Positions 33,415 through 43,417 are shown, numbered from the stretch's first letter. The stretch: DNA of 52,037 bases from Cloacibacterium sp046296655 (GCA_046296655.1 JBKBLE010000017.1:1-52037); one strand, 5' to 3'. Made by a program: numbers and translations. Notes: generated by a model not told the origin, from the letters alone.

Positions 33415-34181
33415 ATGTCAGATATTAAATGATATTCTCTTGTTTCTTTAGATTTAATAATTCTTTCTTCAAATTTTAAGTTTTTCAATGGATTATCAAT
33501 TATAAGAAAAGTTGGTAAATCATCCATATTTAAAACTAACGTAACTATATAATCATTTTTATATTCCTGTGCTTTAAGGTATTCATTTTCAGTTAATCTA
33601 AATTTACCTTTCTTAGCTCTAATGCCTTTAACTTCCGCTAAAAATGAACTTTCATTTACATTGATTTGAAAATCATAACCATCTCCATACAAACGAGCGT
33701 CTTCAATAATACCATTTTTGAAAATGTCAATAGCATTATAATTATTCATAAAATACAATTCTGCTTCTAACCCAGTTTCTTGAAGTTTTTTGAATCTTGA
33801 TTTTACAATTGGTTTTACATTAACTACAATATCTTTGATTTTAAAATTATCTTTCAAAAATAATTTGACAATGTTTGCGTATTCATATACATTTTCATCT
33901 CCAAATAAACTGTCAATCAACAATTTTCTATGAATATAAGCATCACCTTTTTGCCACCATCCTTTTCTACCATTGTTTGGAAAGAAGTGGTCAAATAAAT
34001 CCATTCTATTTTTTACAGTACCAACTGTTTCTGCAATACCAATATTTACACAATATTCGTAAAAGGCGGATTTTGTTTTAAACCCAAATTCATTTATAAA
34101 TTCATCACTAAATTTTGATAATCCATAACCAATTAGATTAAGAATTTCATAGTTTTCATGTTTGTTTCCTTTGGTTTTCAT
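33408..34181 (-). CDS. PD-(D/E)XK-type (DUF3883-like) nuclease of the R-M island
   Basis: 257 aa. The N-terminal half is helical (SKFSDEFINEFGFKTKSAFY; GRKGWWQKGDAYIHRKLLID). The C-terminal half (about 140-235) carries a nuclease pattern: Asp in LYGDGYDFQINV, then SFLAEVKGIRAKKGKFRLTE (E-x-K, the catalytic motif) and the NEYLKAQEYKNDYIVTLV block typical of DUF3883. It starts 3 bp after the stop of the truncated methyltransferase gene and overlaps the following small ORF. It is probably the restriction subunit or an accessory DNase; it looks intact although its presumed methyltransferase is not. Confidence 0.7.
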   Translation of the reverse strand: MKTKGNKHENYEILNLIGYGLSKFSDEFINEFGFKTKSAFYEYCVNIGIAETVGTVKNRMDLFDHFFPNNGRKGWWQKGDAYIHRKLLIDSLFGDENVYEYANIVKLFLKDNFKIKDIVVNVKPIVKSRFKKLQETGLEAELYFMNNYNAIDIFKNGIIEDARLYGDGYDFQINVNESSFLAEVKGIRAKKGKFRLTENEYLKAQEYKNDYIVTLVLNMDDLPTFLIIDNPLKNLKFEERIIKSKETREYHLISDIC

Positions 34182-34184
34182 AAA

Positions 34185-34775
34185 TTAAGCTGCAGGATTA
34201 AGCTGTTCTAAATCAAAAAATAAAGTACCATTTGTATCAGAAAATCCTTTCTGATAGCCTGCAATAGAGAAAGCTTGACAAGGAAATCCTGCACATAAAA
34301 CATCAAAATTTTTTGGAATATAATGTTTAACAGAATCTTTTGTAATATCACCAAATGGTATTTCTCCAAAATTCTCTCTATATGTTTTTTTTGCACCATC
34401 ATTCCACTCACTTGTATAGACACATTTTCCACCAACATTTTGTAATGCAATTCTGAATCCACCAACCCCAGCAAAAAGATCAATAAACTCAAATTTATAG
34501 TTCTTAGGAGATGGAAAAGGAACATTTTCAACTTCAAACAATAATCTTTGAAGAGCTTCTTCTTCTACAATATTAATCTTTTCATTATTTTTAAAACTAA
34601 TATAGTTTTTCAAAACCTGTTTCGCCTTGGTTTTGTACAATGTTATATTTTCACTTTTTAGATTATTCAAATAATGTGTAAGGATAGCCTTTTCTTCCTC
34701 AATTTTTTCAACAACTCTTATTTGATAATTTTTACTATCAAATTCTTCAATACTAATATATTCGTTTATCAACAT
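34185..34775 (-). pseudogene. C5-cytosine DNA methyltransferase, truncated after motif IV
   Basis: 196 residues. A helical N-terminal extension (about 1-95) precedes motif I (FIDLFAGVGGFRIAL), a motif II-like YTSEWND, motif III (GDITKD) and motif IV with the catalytic Cys (VLCAGFPCQAFSIAG). It ends at GTLFFDLEQLNPAA, where complete enzymes continue into motif VI (ENV), motif VIII, the target-recognition domain and motifs IX-X. None of these is found in any frame downstream. With about half of the catalytic domain missing it cannot methylate DNA. The next gene starts 3 bp later, so the truncation looks like a deletion junction. Confidence 0.8.
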
Positions 34776-35442
34776 TTTTAGTTAGTCCTTATTATTAAAT
34801 GAAAATAAAGAATACTTAAATTTTAAAAATAGTCATTCTTTATACGTTTTAAATACTGCGCTTAATATTTGAATGTTTTCTTTTTCTCAATAACTTTTTA
34901 TCAAAAATTTGGTTATTGTTTAGTTATATTAGTTTTTTTTTCTAAAAAAAATAAATTTTATTTGAAATTACAAATAAAAACTTTAATTTCTTTTTTACTG
35001 ACAAATATATCAAATCCTTTTCAAACATCATTACGGAAAAACGTATTGCAATAAAAATCATAAAACCCTATCCTTTTTCCCCCAATCAAGTTAGGGTCAA
35101 GTTCTACTCAAGTTTTAGGTTTGTTCGTGGTTTGTTCGTAATTTATGGTACTTTTCCGAGGCTGATTCGAAGGAAACACGAACAAACCACGAACAAACCC
35201 CACAGAAAACCCGAATTTCACCCAACTTTGATTCAAAGATATAGAGTTAACAATAGTGATTACACAGAAAAATTTTTCAACATAATTTCTGATGCTGCTT
35301 TCAGTTCTTGAATAAAACTTTTGGGCGCTAAAACTTGCAATCACTTTCTGGTGGACAAAGACAAGACAATGCCAAAAACTTAGAATAAATAGTAATGGGG
35401 AAATTTAAAAAAAAGAAGCTTTCTTAAGTCTATAAAAAACAA
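34776..35442. other. Gene-free 0.67-kb region upstream of the R-M island
   Basis: Very A/T-rich to about 35050. It holds an inverted pair TAAAGAAT/ATTCTTTA (34806-34842) just upstream of the methyltransferase fragment, and the large inverted repeat at 35118-35199. No RNA gene or protein with family features is visible; the open frame 35108-35344 on the minus strand runs through the inverted repeat and is not credible. Confidence 0.55.
35118..35199. repeat. 22-bp perfect inverted repeat, each arm two copies of an 11-bp unit
   Basis: Left arm (35118-35139) is GGTTTGTTCGT twice in tandem; the right arm (35178-35199) is the exact reverse complement. The 38-nt centre can extend the pairing weakly through TTCC/GGAA. 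Four copies of an 11-mer in two orientations suggest a protein-binding or recombination site, or a mobile-element end. Confidence 0.7.
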
Positions 35443-35468
35443 AAACCGCCTCTCAAAAGAAGCGGTTT
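35443..35468 (-). terminator. Terminator of the tRNA-Phe gene
   Basis: Arms AAACCGC and GCGGTTT, extended by partial pairing, immediately 3' of the tRNA on the minus strand and followed there by a T tract (TTTTTGTTTTTT). Confidence 0.8.
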
Positions 35469-35469
35469 G

Positions 35470-35542
<73 letters not shown>

Positions 35543-35664
35543 TTTTTTGTTTTATCACTGTGTTAAAGTGGTGCAAAAGTAAGCACTTTATCTATATGAC
35601 GCAAGTCTTTTCAAAAGAATTTTACATTTTTTTTTGAACTCCTTGATTTTCAAGTTCATTTTTT

Positions 35665-37479
35665 TTAACTTTCTTTTAATTGTTCACTCATTTCTTCTAA
35701 AACGGGCTTAATCGTACTTTCTGGAAGGTCGCTTATTCTGATATACATGAGTCCATCTATCGCATCATTGAAATTAGGGTCTACATTAAATGCGATAACC
35801 TTAGCATTTTGCTTGATGTATTTTTTAATTAAAACCGGCATTCTCATCTCTGGCTCTAAATCATCAATAAGCTTATCAAACTTGTTCAAATCATTGTCTA
35901 AACCTTCAAAAAAGAGGTGTTTTTCTTTCACCTTAAGCTTTACCTTAAAATCGTTTTTAGGATGCACGTATTGCGCCACCACAGAATCATAATAATGCGA
36001 ACGCATAAATTCAATCATCAAAGATTTAGAAAAATCTGAGAATTTATTACTGATGCTCACTCCACCCATCAAAAATTTATGTTCAGGATTTTTGAGGCAA
36101 ACATGCACAATTCCTCTCCACAACAAGAAAAGTGGTAATGGTTTTTGCTGATATTCTAAATTCACATAAGCACGACCCATTTCTATCACTTTTCTAAAGA
36201 AAGGTTGAATTTCTTGGTCAAATTCAAATAATGAACTCGTATAAAAGCCGCTAATTCCGAATTTCTTCATGACTTGAGCACCTAATGCCATTCTATACGC
36301 TCCAGCGATTTTTTGAGCACTATTATCCCAAAGAATGAGGTGATGGTAATGCTTATCATACTCATCTAAATCAAAAGGCAGATTGGTTCCCTCTCCTATT
36401 GCTCGGAAGGTTAACTCACGCTGTCTTCCGATTTCTCTCATCATCGAAGGAATTTCGTCATATTCAGTGAAATACACTTCGTAATTAGAGTTGGAAAATA
36501 AGAGTTTATCTTTCTTTTTAAGGTTTTCTATATCCTTTAAAATGTCTTCATGAGGTGTTTCGTCTATGATATTCTGAATCACTTCTTGTCCAGATTTCAG
36601 CGGAAATTTAATCGGTAAATTAGACAGTTTGAAAAGTTCTGCTATTGATTTCCTTCTTTCATAGTAAGACTTCATCATGTAGACTTTCTTTCTCAAGAAA
36701 TCTCCTAATTCTTTCACCGATTCATATTCTTCTTGAATTTTTGGCGAAACAGGCTTTCCTATTCTAATTCTAATGGGCTTGTCTCTTTTCTTCATCATTT
36801 CAGAAGGAAGCAAGAGCGTTTGCAAATCTGCATGAATTTTGGCAATGTTATAAAACTTACTCGAATTCTTGGCATGAAAATACATAGGAACCACAGGAAC
36901 CTTTGCTTTTTTTATCAATTTAAGCGCGGGAATTTCCCATTCTTTATCCAGAACCTCATCAAAAACATTATTGCGATTCGACACTTCTCCCGCAGGAAAA
37001 ATTCCGATACAACCACCTTCCTGAAGGTGTTTCAACGTCTCACGCATTCCAGAAATACTGCTGTATGCTTCTTTTCTGGTTTCAAAAGGATTTACAGGAA
37101 TCACATAATCTTTCATAGGCTCTATTTTCTGCAAAAGAAAATTGCCCATGATTTTAAAATCAGGTCTAATTTCTGTAAGGATTTTACACATCAGAATCCC
37201 ATCAATCGCTCCTAGAGGATGATTGGCTACCAAAATAAAAGGCCCTGTTTTTGGGATTTTAGCCAAATCTTCTTCGAAGGCTACGTATTGGATTTCTAAT
37301 TTTTTGAGAAAAGCATCGAAAAAAGCTACTCCTTCATGGTGTTTTATGCTGTCATACAATCTATTGACATCATTCAATTTGGTAAGTCCCATTATGATAG
37401 AAGCAATCGGACTTTTAATAAATCCGAATTTCTGCAATCCTGCTGCTTTGATAAAATCTTGTTTAGAAATGAGGCTCAT
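35665..37479 (-). CDS. olsF: OlsF-like bifunctional N/O-acyltransferase (aminolipid synthesis)
   Basis: 604 aa with two domains. The N-terminal half is a PlsC-type acyltransferase: NHPLGAIDG (His87, Asp93, an HX5D spacing typical of this branch), NPFETRKEAYSS, then IGIFPAGEVSNR and VPVVPMYFHA. The C-terminal half (about 320-560) is a GNAT/OlsB-like acyl-ACP N-acyltransferase (RQRELTFRAIGEGTNLPFDL, then DEYDKHYHHLILWD and EMGRAYVNLEYQ). This is the layout of OlsF, described in Serratia and Flavobacterium, which makes ornithine lipids in two acylations; the related Gls proteins make glycine lipids, so the amino acid is uncertain. lysC ends 7 bp upstream of its start. Confidence 0.8.
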   Translation of the reverse strand: MSLISKQDFIKAAGLQKFGFIKSPIASIIMGLTKLNDVNRLYDSIKHHEGVAFFDAFLKKLEIQYVAFEEDLAKIPKTGPFILVANHPLGAIDGILMCKILTEIRPDFKIMGNFLLQKIEPMKDYVIPVNPFETRKEAYSSISGMRETLKHLQEGGCIGIFPAGEVSNRNNVFDEVLDKEWEIPALKLIKKAKVPVVPMYFHAKNSSKFYNIAKIHADLQTLLLPSEMMKKRDKPIRIRIGKPVSPKIQEEYESVKELGDFLRKKVYMMKSYYERRKSIAELFKLSNLPIKFPLKSGQEVIQNIIDETPHEDILKDIENLKKKDKLLFSNSNYEVYFTEYDEIPSMMREIGRQRELTFRAIGEGTNLPFDLDEYDKHYHHLILWDNSAQKIAGAYRMALGAQVMKKFGISGFYTSSLFEFDQEIQPFFRKVIEMGRAYVNLEYQQKPLPLFLLWRGIVHVCLKNPEHKFLMGGVSISNKFSDFSKSLMIEFMRSHYYDSVVAQYVHPKNDFKVKLKVKEKHLFFEGLDNDLNKFDKLIDDLEPEMRMPVLIKKYIKQNAKVIAFNVDPNFNDAIDGLMYIRISDLPESTIKPVLEEMSEQLKES

Positions 37480-37485
37480 GTTTGG

Positions 37486-38724
37486 TTATTGCGTAACGAT
37501 TTGTACTGTGTTTTTTGAAATTTGTTCTAAAAGGATTTTTTTATCAGCATAGAAAGTAGAAAGTTCATCCATTTTGGCATTTCTTACGGTATATAGCGAA
37601 ACATTTTTCACAACATCCGTACTGAATTGTTGAGTTAACGTTTGATTAACCTCATCAATTTTACCAAATTTATCTTCCAGACAAAGCGCCAAAGAAATCG
37701 CAGAGTTCTGCATCATAGAAACTTTGATTTTATGTTTTGCCAAAAGATTAAAAATCTGACTGATGTGTTCTTCTGCAATGAAAGAAAAGTCTCTCGTAGA
37801 AATATTCATTAACACTTGATTTTCTTTCAAGATATAACTCTCTTCGCTTTGGTTGACATCAGAATTTCCTACTTTGGTTCCAGGTTTTTCTGGCTCTAGA
37901 AAAGATTTCACATAAAAAGGAATGTGCTTTTGTTTCAGCGGTTGTAAGGTTTTCGGGTGAATTACCGAAGCTCCATAATACGCCATCTCGATAGCTTCTT
38001 CGTAAGAAATATTAGAAAGCAAGGTTACGTTTTCAAATTTTCTAGGGTCACCTGTCATCACACCCGGAACATCTTTCCAAATGGTCATGGCTTCTGCATT
38101 TAAACAATAGGCAAAAATCGCCGCAGAGTAATCTGAACCTTCTCTTCCCAAAGTTACGGTAAAGTTATTGGCTTCTGAACCGATGAAACCTTGTGTAACA
38201 TACGATTGATTCTGGTCTAGACCGCTAATATTCTTTTCGGTTTCTTGCCAGTTGACTACGCCTTCTCTGTACGTGTCATCCGTTTTGATGTAATCTCTAG
38301 CATCTAACCAAGCATTGCTAAAATTAATGTCATTAAGATACTCACTGAGAATTTTAGACGAAATCATTTCACCACAACTCACCACTTGATCATACACAAA
38401 ATTGTAATTTGGCGATTTATTTCTTCTCAAAAAAGCTTCTAAATCATCAAAAAACAAAGCCACTTCCCCAAAAATTTTATGATTTTCAGCAAAAAGACCT
38501 TTGGTAATTTCTAAATGAGATTGTTTTATTTTTTCTACCTCATTTTGATAATCTTCCTTCTTAAAATAGTATTCTACTACTTTTTCTAATGCATTGGTAG
38601 TTTTTCCCATGGCAGAAACTACTAATAGGCATTTTTCAAAACCTTGCGAGTTTAAAACCTTCGCTACATTCTTTACACTCTCTGCATCTTTTACTGATGC
38701 TCCTCCAAATTTAAAAACTTTCAT
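37486..38724 (-). CDS. lysC: Aspartate kinase (monofunctional)
   Basis: 412 aa. The aspartokinase N-terminus MKVFKFGGASVKDAESVKNV carries the KFGG motif, with FIGSEANNFTVTLGREGSDY (about 180-199) at the active site and a catalytic core ending near residue 280. The C-terminal 120 residues form two ACT-like regulatory segments (LMNISTRDFSFIAEEHISQI), the usual site of lysine/threonine feedback. It phosphorylates aspartate, the first step to lysine, threonine and methionine. It lies directly upstream of the olsF-like gene and is divergent from fbp; the 127-bp space between the two starts holds both promoters. Confidence 0.92.
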   Translation of the reverse strand: MKVFKFGGASVKDAESVKNVAKVLNSQGFEKCLLVVSAMGKTTNALEKVVEYYFKKEDYQNEVEKIKQSHLEITKGLFAENHKIFGEVALFFDDLEAFLRRNKSPNYNFVYDQVVSCGEMISSKILSEYLNDINFSNAWLDARDYIKTDDTYREGVVNWQETEKNISGLDQNQSYVTQGFIGSEANNFTVTLGREGSDYSAAIFAYCLNAEAMTIWKDVPGVMTGDPRKFENVTLLSNISYEEAIEMAYYGASVIHPKTLQPLKQKHIPFYVKSFLEPEKPGTKVGNSDVNQSEESYILKENQVLMNISTRDFSFIAEEHISQIFNLLAKHKIKVSMMQNSAISLALCLEDKFGKIDEVNQTLTQQFSTDVVKNVSLYTVRNAKMDELSTFYADKKILLEQISKNTVQIVTQ

Positions 38725-38851
38725 CTTCTTTTATCTAAAATCAATTCAAATCTTCAAATTTATTAAATTATTTCCATATGAATCAATTGAATATTTTTTG
38801 GGAAATATGACTAAAAATTACGAAATTTACAAACAAGCAAAATCCAAAAAA

Positions 38852-39868
38852 ATGTCTAAACAAACTTTTCAAACTTTAGGTGAATTTATCATTGACAAAC
38901 AAGACGATTTTAAATATTCTACCGGGGAACTCTCTAGACTTTTGAGCGCCATTAGATTGGCTTCTAAAGTGGTGAATAGAGAAGTAAACAAGGCGGGAAT
39001 CGCAGAAATCATCGGTGATGCCGGAAACCAGAATGTACAAGGTGAAGACCAACAAAAACTAGATGTTTTAGCCAATAATATTTTTATAGAAGCGCTCTCT
39101 CAGCGTGAAGTAGTCTGCGGAATTGCCTCTGAAGAAAGTGATGATTTTATAGAAATTAAAGCGTCAAGCAACGCTCACCTTAATAAATATGTGGTTTTGA
39201 TTGATCCACTCGATGGTTCATCTAATATTGATGTAAATGTTTCAGTAGGAACCATTTTCTCTATCTACAGACGCGTTACAGAGCCTGGAACACCTGTTCA
39301 ACTCAAAGATTTTTTACAAAAAGGCGTAAAACAAGTAGCAGCAGGTTATATAGTTTACGGAAGTTCTACCATGATTGTTTATACCACAGGAAATGGTGTG
39401 AATGGATTTACGCTTGACCCTTCTATTGGTACGTATTACCTTTCTCACCCGAATATGAAATTCCCAACAACTGGAAAAATTTATTCCATTAACGAAGGAA
39501 ATTACATTAAATTTCCTCAAGGTGTGAAAGATTACATTAAGTATTGTCAGTTAGAAGAAGGAGACAGACCTTATACTTCTCGATATATTGGTTCATTGGT
39601 TTCAGATTTTCACAGAAACATGATTAAAGGTGGAATTTACATCTATCCTTCTACGTCACAATCTCCAAAAGGAAAACTTAGACTATTATACGAATGTAAT
39701 CCAATGGCATTAATAGCAGAACAAGCTGGCGGAAAAGCGAGTGATGGCTACAGAAGAATTCTAGAAATAGAACCTACAGAATTACACCAAAGAGTACCTT
39801 TCTTCTGCGGAAGTGCTGCAATGGTAACCAAAGCCGAAGAATTTATGGCAAAAACTTTAAAACCTTAG
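38852..39868 (+). CDS. fbp: Class I fructose-1,6-bisphosphatase
   Basis: ATG at 38852 gives 338 aa (MSKQTFQTLGEFIIDKQDDF), the family length; the frame runs open to 38594, inside the divergent lysC gene, and an ATG at 38807 is a less likely alternative. The catalytic block VVLIDPLDGSSNIDVNVSVG (D-P-x-D-G-S-S-N-I-D) and the substrate-binding GKLRLLYECNPMALIAEQAG are intact, as is the metal-ligand GIASEESDDF motif. It hydrolyses fructose-1,6-bisphosphate in gluconeogenesis. Followed by a 21-bp inverted repeat at 39945-40013. Confidence 0.92.
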   Translation: MSKQTFQTLGEFIIDKQDDFKYSTGELSRLLSAIRLASKVVNREVNKAGIAEIIGDAGNQNVQGEDQQKLDVLANNIFIEALSQREVVCGIASEESDDFIEIKASSNAHLNKYVVLIDPLDGSSNIDVNVSVGTIFSIYRRVTEPGTPVQLKDFLQKGVKQVAAGYIVYGSSTMIVYTTGNGVNGFTLDPSIGTYYLSHPNMKFPTTGKIYSINEGNYIKFPQGVKDYIKYCQLEEGDRPYTSRYIGSLVSDFHRNMIKGGIYIYPSTSQSPKGKLRLLYECNPMALIAEQAGGKASDGYRRILEIEPTELHQRVPFFCGSAAMVTKAEEFMAKTLKP

Positions 39869-39944
39869 AAATTATTCTTTTTAATTGGCAATTATTTTAG
39901 AGGTTGCATGATAAATTTATCATTGGAAAGCATCTTTAGTGCTT

Positions 39945-40013
39945 TTTGTCATTCCGTAGGAATCTATACAACTTTGCGAAAAGTTTTTGGTGAGATTCCT
40001 ACGGAATGACAAA
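39945..40013. repeat. 21-bp perfect inverted repeat after fbp
   Basis: TTTGTCATTCCGTAGGAATC+T (39945-39965) and its exact reverse complement (39993-40013) around a 27-nt loop. The core TTCC-GTA-GGAA is shared with the hairpins at 14706 and 16663. It lies between fbp and menC and may also act as a transcript end. Confidence 0.75.
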
Positions 40014-40092
40014 CATACTGTTAGTCAGTGTTTATTAATCTGATGATAATTTGTGAATCTATATATTTTTTACCGAAAGCTATTTGCAAAAT

Positions 40093-41169
<1,077 letters not shown>

Positions 41170-41329
41170 GACGTTTGGTTGTTAGTTTTTTTCACTTGTG
41201 TTTTTAGAGTGTTCATGGTTGCTTTTACCGTAACAAAAGTAATGAACTATAAAAAAAGAATAAATTACACTTTTGTGTAATTTTGTTTGTGTAAATAAAA
41301 ATACTCTTTTTTTCAATACAAAATAAAAA

Positions 41330-41356
41330 AAATCACATTTTTAAAAAATGTGATTT
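41330..41356. terminator. Orphan terminator-like hairpin in the menC-glnS gap
   Basis: AAATCACATTTTT and AAAAATGTGATTT form a nearly closed palindrome with A/T tails on both sides. No gene ends next to it on either strand. Confidence 0.6.
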
Positions 41357-41668
41357 ATTATTTAGAAATTAACAGCAATATTTGTTTTATATTAAATTAT
41401 TAACAAACACTGTTTTCACATTTTTTTTAACCTCAAATCATAAACTATAACAGACCGGTTAATTGTTAATTTACTTCCACTTGTAAAAATTCCTGTTCTT
41501 AATTTTACTTTTTTTTACAAACCAATGTTTCAATTTTTTTATTCAACTAAAAATAGTTTTCTAAATATGACAATAACAATTAAAATGTTAAAAATTCTAT
41601 CATAAAACTATATTCTCATCAACGATTATTAGACTATTTTTTAATTTAAAAAAGAATTTAATTTTTCT

Positions 41669-41676
41669 TAAATTTG
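41669..41676 (+). promoter_or_regulatory. -7 box of glnS (TAAATTTG)
   Basis: Exact TAnnTTTG match 20 bp before the ATG at 41696, predicting a leader of about 13 nt. Confidence 0.45.
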
Positions 41677-41695
41677 CAAGATTCAAGAACTGATT

Positions 41696-43369
41696 ATGGA
41701 AGAAGAAAAAAAACCGCTCAATTTTATTGAACAAATCATCGAAAATGATTTAAAAAATGGTTTAGAAAAATCTAAATTGCGTTTTAGATTTCCACCAGAA
41801 CCTAATGGTTATTTACATATAGGACATACCAAAGCGATTTGCATCAACTTCGGTTTAGGAGAAAAATATGGTGCTCCTGTTAATTTACGATTTGACGACA
41901 CCAACCCTGAAAAAGAAGAACAAGAATTCGTAGACGCCATCAAAGAAGACATTAAATGGCTGGGTTTCAAATACGACAAAGAACTATACGCTTCTGATTA
42001 CTTCCAGCAGCTATATGATTGGGCTGTAGAAATGATTAAACAAGGAAAAGCCTATGTAGATGAGCAACCTTCTGAAGTGATTACAGAACAAAGAAAAAAT
42101 CCTACAGAACCTGGTATAGAATCTCCATACAGAAATAGACCTATAGAAGAATCTCTAGATTTATTCGAAAGAATGAAAAACGGAGAATTCGAAGAAGGTA
42201 CAATGTCTCTAAGAGCTAAAATAGACATGACTTCGCCGAATATGAACATGCGCGACCCTGTGATGTACAGAATTCTGAAAAGACCACACCACAGAACTGG
42301 CGAAAAATGGAAAATCTATCCTATGTACGATTGGGCTCATGGTGAATCTGATTATATAGAGCAAATTTCACACTCCCTTTGTTCATTAGAATTCGAAAAT
42401 CACAGACCTCTTTATGATTGGTATTTAGACCAAGTTTATGAAGAAGGAAAAATAAGAAATAAACAAAGAGAATTTGCGAGAATGAACGTTACTTACATGG
42501 TAACTTCTAAACGTAAATTACAAAGATTAGTAGCAGAAGGCGTAGTAACAGGCTGGGATGATCCTAGAATGCCTACGATTTCTGGGATGAGAAGATTGGG
42601 TTACACTCCGAAAGCCATCAGAGAATTTATTAACAGAGTGGGCGTTGCAAAACGCGAAAACCTCATCAATATTCAGTTGCTAGAATTCTGCGTAAGAGAA
42701 GACCTCAACAAAGTTTCTACCCGAGTAATGTCTGTGGTAAATCCTGTAAAACTTATCATCGAAAATTATCCTGAAGATAAAGAAGAATGGCTTGAAACAG
42801 AAAACAATCCTGAAGACGAAAACGCAGGAACTAGAGAAGTGCCATTCAGCAGAGAACTTTACATCGAAAGAGAAGATTTCATGGAAGAAGCTCCGAAAAA
42901 ATTCTTCAGATTAACCATTGGTGGAGAAGTTAGACTAAAATCTGCTTACATTATTAAAGCCAACAGAGTAGAAAAAGACGAAAATGGCGAAATCACTACT
43001 ATCTACGCTACTTATGATGAAGAATCTAAATCTGGAAGCGGAACTGAAGCAAGTATGAGAAAAGTAAAAGGAACGCTTCACTGGGTTTCTGCAAAACATG
43101 CTTTGCCAATTGAAGTAAGAATTTACGACAGATTATTTACTCACGAACAACCAGATGCTGAAAAAGAAACAGATTTCATGGAATTCGTGAACAAAGATTC
43201 TCTGAAAAAAGTTCAAGGTTTTGCAGAGCCAAGCCTTAAAAATGCAAAAGTGGGAGACCATTATCAGTTCCAAAGAATTGGTTATTTTACTCCAGATAAA
43301 GATTCTACTGCAGAGCAACTCGTATTCAACAGAACGGTTACGCTGAAAGACAGTTTTAAAATTGATTAA
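41696..43369 (+). CDS. glnS: Glutaminyl-tRNA synthetase
   Basis: 557 aa, normal for GlnRS. Class I signatures: PPEPNGYLHIGHTKAI with HIGH at 41-44 and the KMSKS-equivalent VTSKRKL near 268. The downstream blocks AEGVVTGWDDPRMPTISGMR and RREGYTPKAI-like RRLGYTPKAIREF are characteristic of GlnRS rather than GluRS, and the C-terminal anticodon-binding beta-barrels are complete (FAEPSLKNAKVGDHYQFQRI). It charges tRNA-Gln directly. Single gene, with its own promoter and a shared terminator. Confidence 0.95.
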   Translation: MEEEKKPLNFIEQIIENDLKNGLEKSKLRFRFPPEPNGYLHIGHTKAICINFGLGEKYGAPVNLRFDDTNPEKEEQEFVDAIKEDIKWLGFKYDKELYASDYFQQLYDWAVEMIKQGKAYVDEQPSEVITEQRKNPTEPGIESPYRNRPIEESLDLFERMKNGEFEEGTMSLRAKIDMTSPNMNMRDPVMYRILKRPHHRTGEKWKIYPMYDWAHGESDYIEQISHSLCSLEFENHRPLYDWYLDQVYEEGKIRNKQREFARMNVTYMVTSKRKLQRLVAEGVVTGWDDPRMPTISGMRRLGYTPKAIREFINRVGVAKRENLINIQLLEFCVREDLNKVSTRVMSVVNPVKLIIENYPEDKEEWLETENNPEDENAGTREVPFSRELYIEREDFMEEAPKKFFRLTIGGEVRLKSAYIIKANRVEKDENGEITTIYATYDEESKSGSGTEASMRKVKGTLHWVSAKHALPIEVRIYDRLFTHEQPDAEKETDFMEFVNKDSLKKVQGFAEPSLKNAKVGDHYQFQRIGYFTPDKDSTAEQLVFNRTVTLKDSFKID

Positions 43370-43387
43370 AAATTTTAAGTTATAAAG

Positions 43388-43417
43388 AAAAAAGCTTCAC
43401 CATCGTGAAGCTTTTTT
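43388..43417. terminator. Bidirectional terminator between glnS and the T9SS cargo gene
   Basis: Arms AAAAAAGCTTCAC and GTGAAGCTTTTTT around CATC, with flanking A/T runs; the last base coincides with the first base of the opposing stop codon. Confidence 0.9.

Larger units (their letters stand above)
41170..41695. other. Gene-free 0.53-kb region between menC and glnS
   Basis: Holds the menC terminator, a TTACAC-TTTT-GTGTAA hairpin (41266-41281), a minus-strand TACTTTTG box (41234-41241) in front of a 16-codon minus-strand ORF, a second terminator-like hairpin (41330-41356), and a long A/T-rich stretch up to the glnS promoter. No convincing gene. Confidence 0.5.

Noticed and set aside
34208..34537. 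109-codon minus-strand ORF inside the methyltransferase fragment
   Set aside because: A second frame of the same DNA; the motif I/IV frame is clearly the real one, and this frame does not supply the missing motifs.
35108..35344. 78-codon minus-strand ORF over the large inverted repeat
   Set aside because: Its C-terminus is just the translated inverted repeat (TTNKPKT); no similarity to known families and no operon context.
36733..37215. 160-codon plus-strand ORF opposite olsF
   Set aside because: Antisense of a conserved gene with both domains intact; composition is that of a shadow.
38594..38851. Extended N-terminus of fructose-1,6-bisphosphatase
   Set aside because: It would overlap the divergent lysC gene and exceed the family length; ATG 38852 gives the usual protein.
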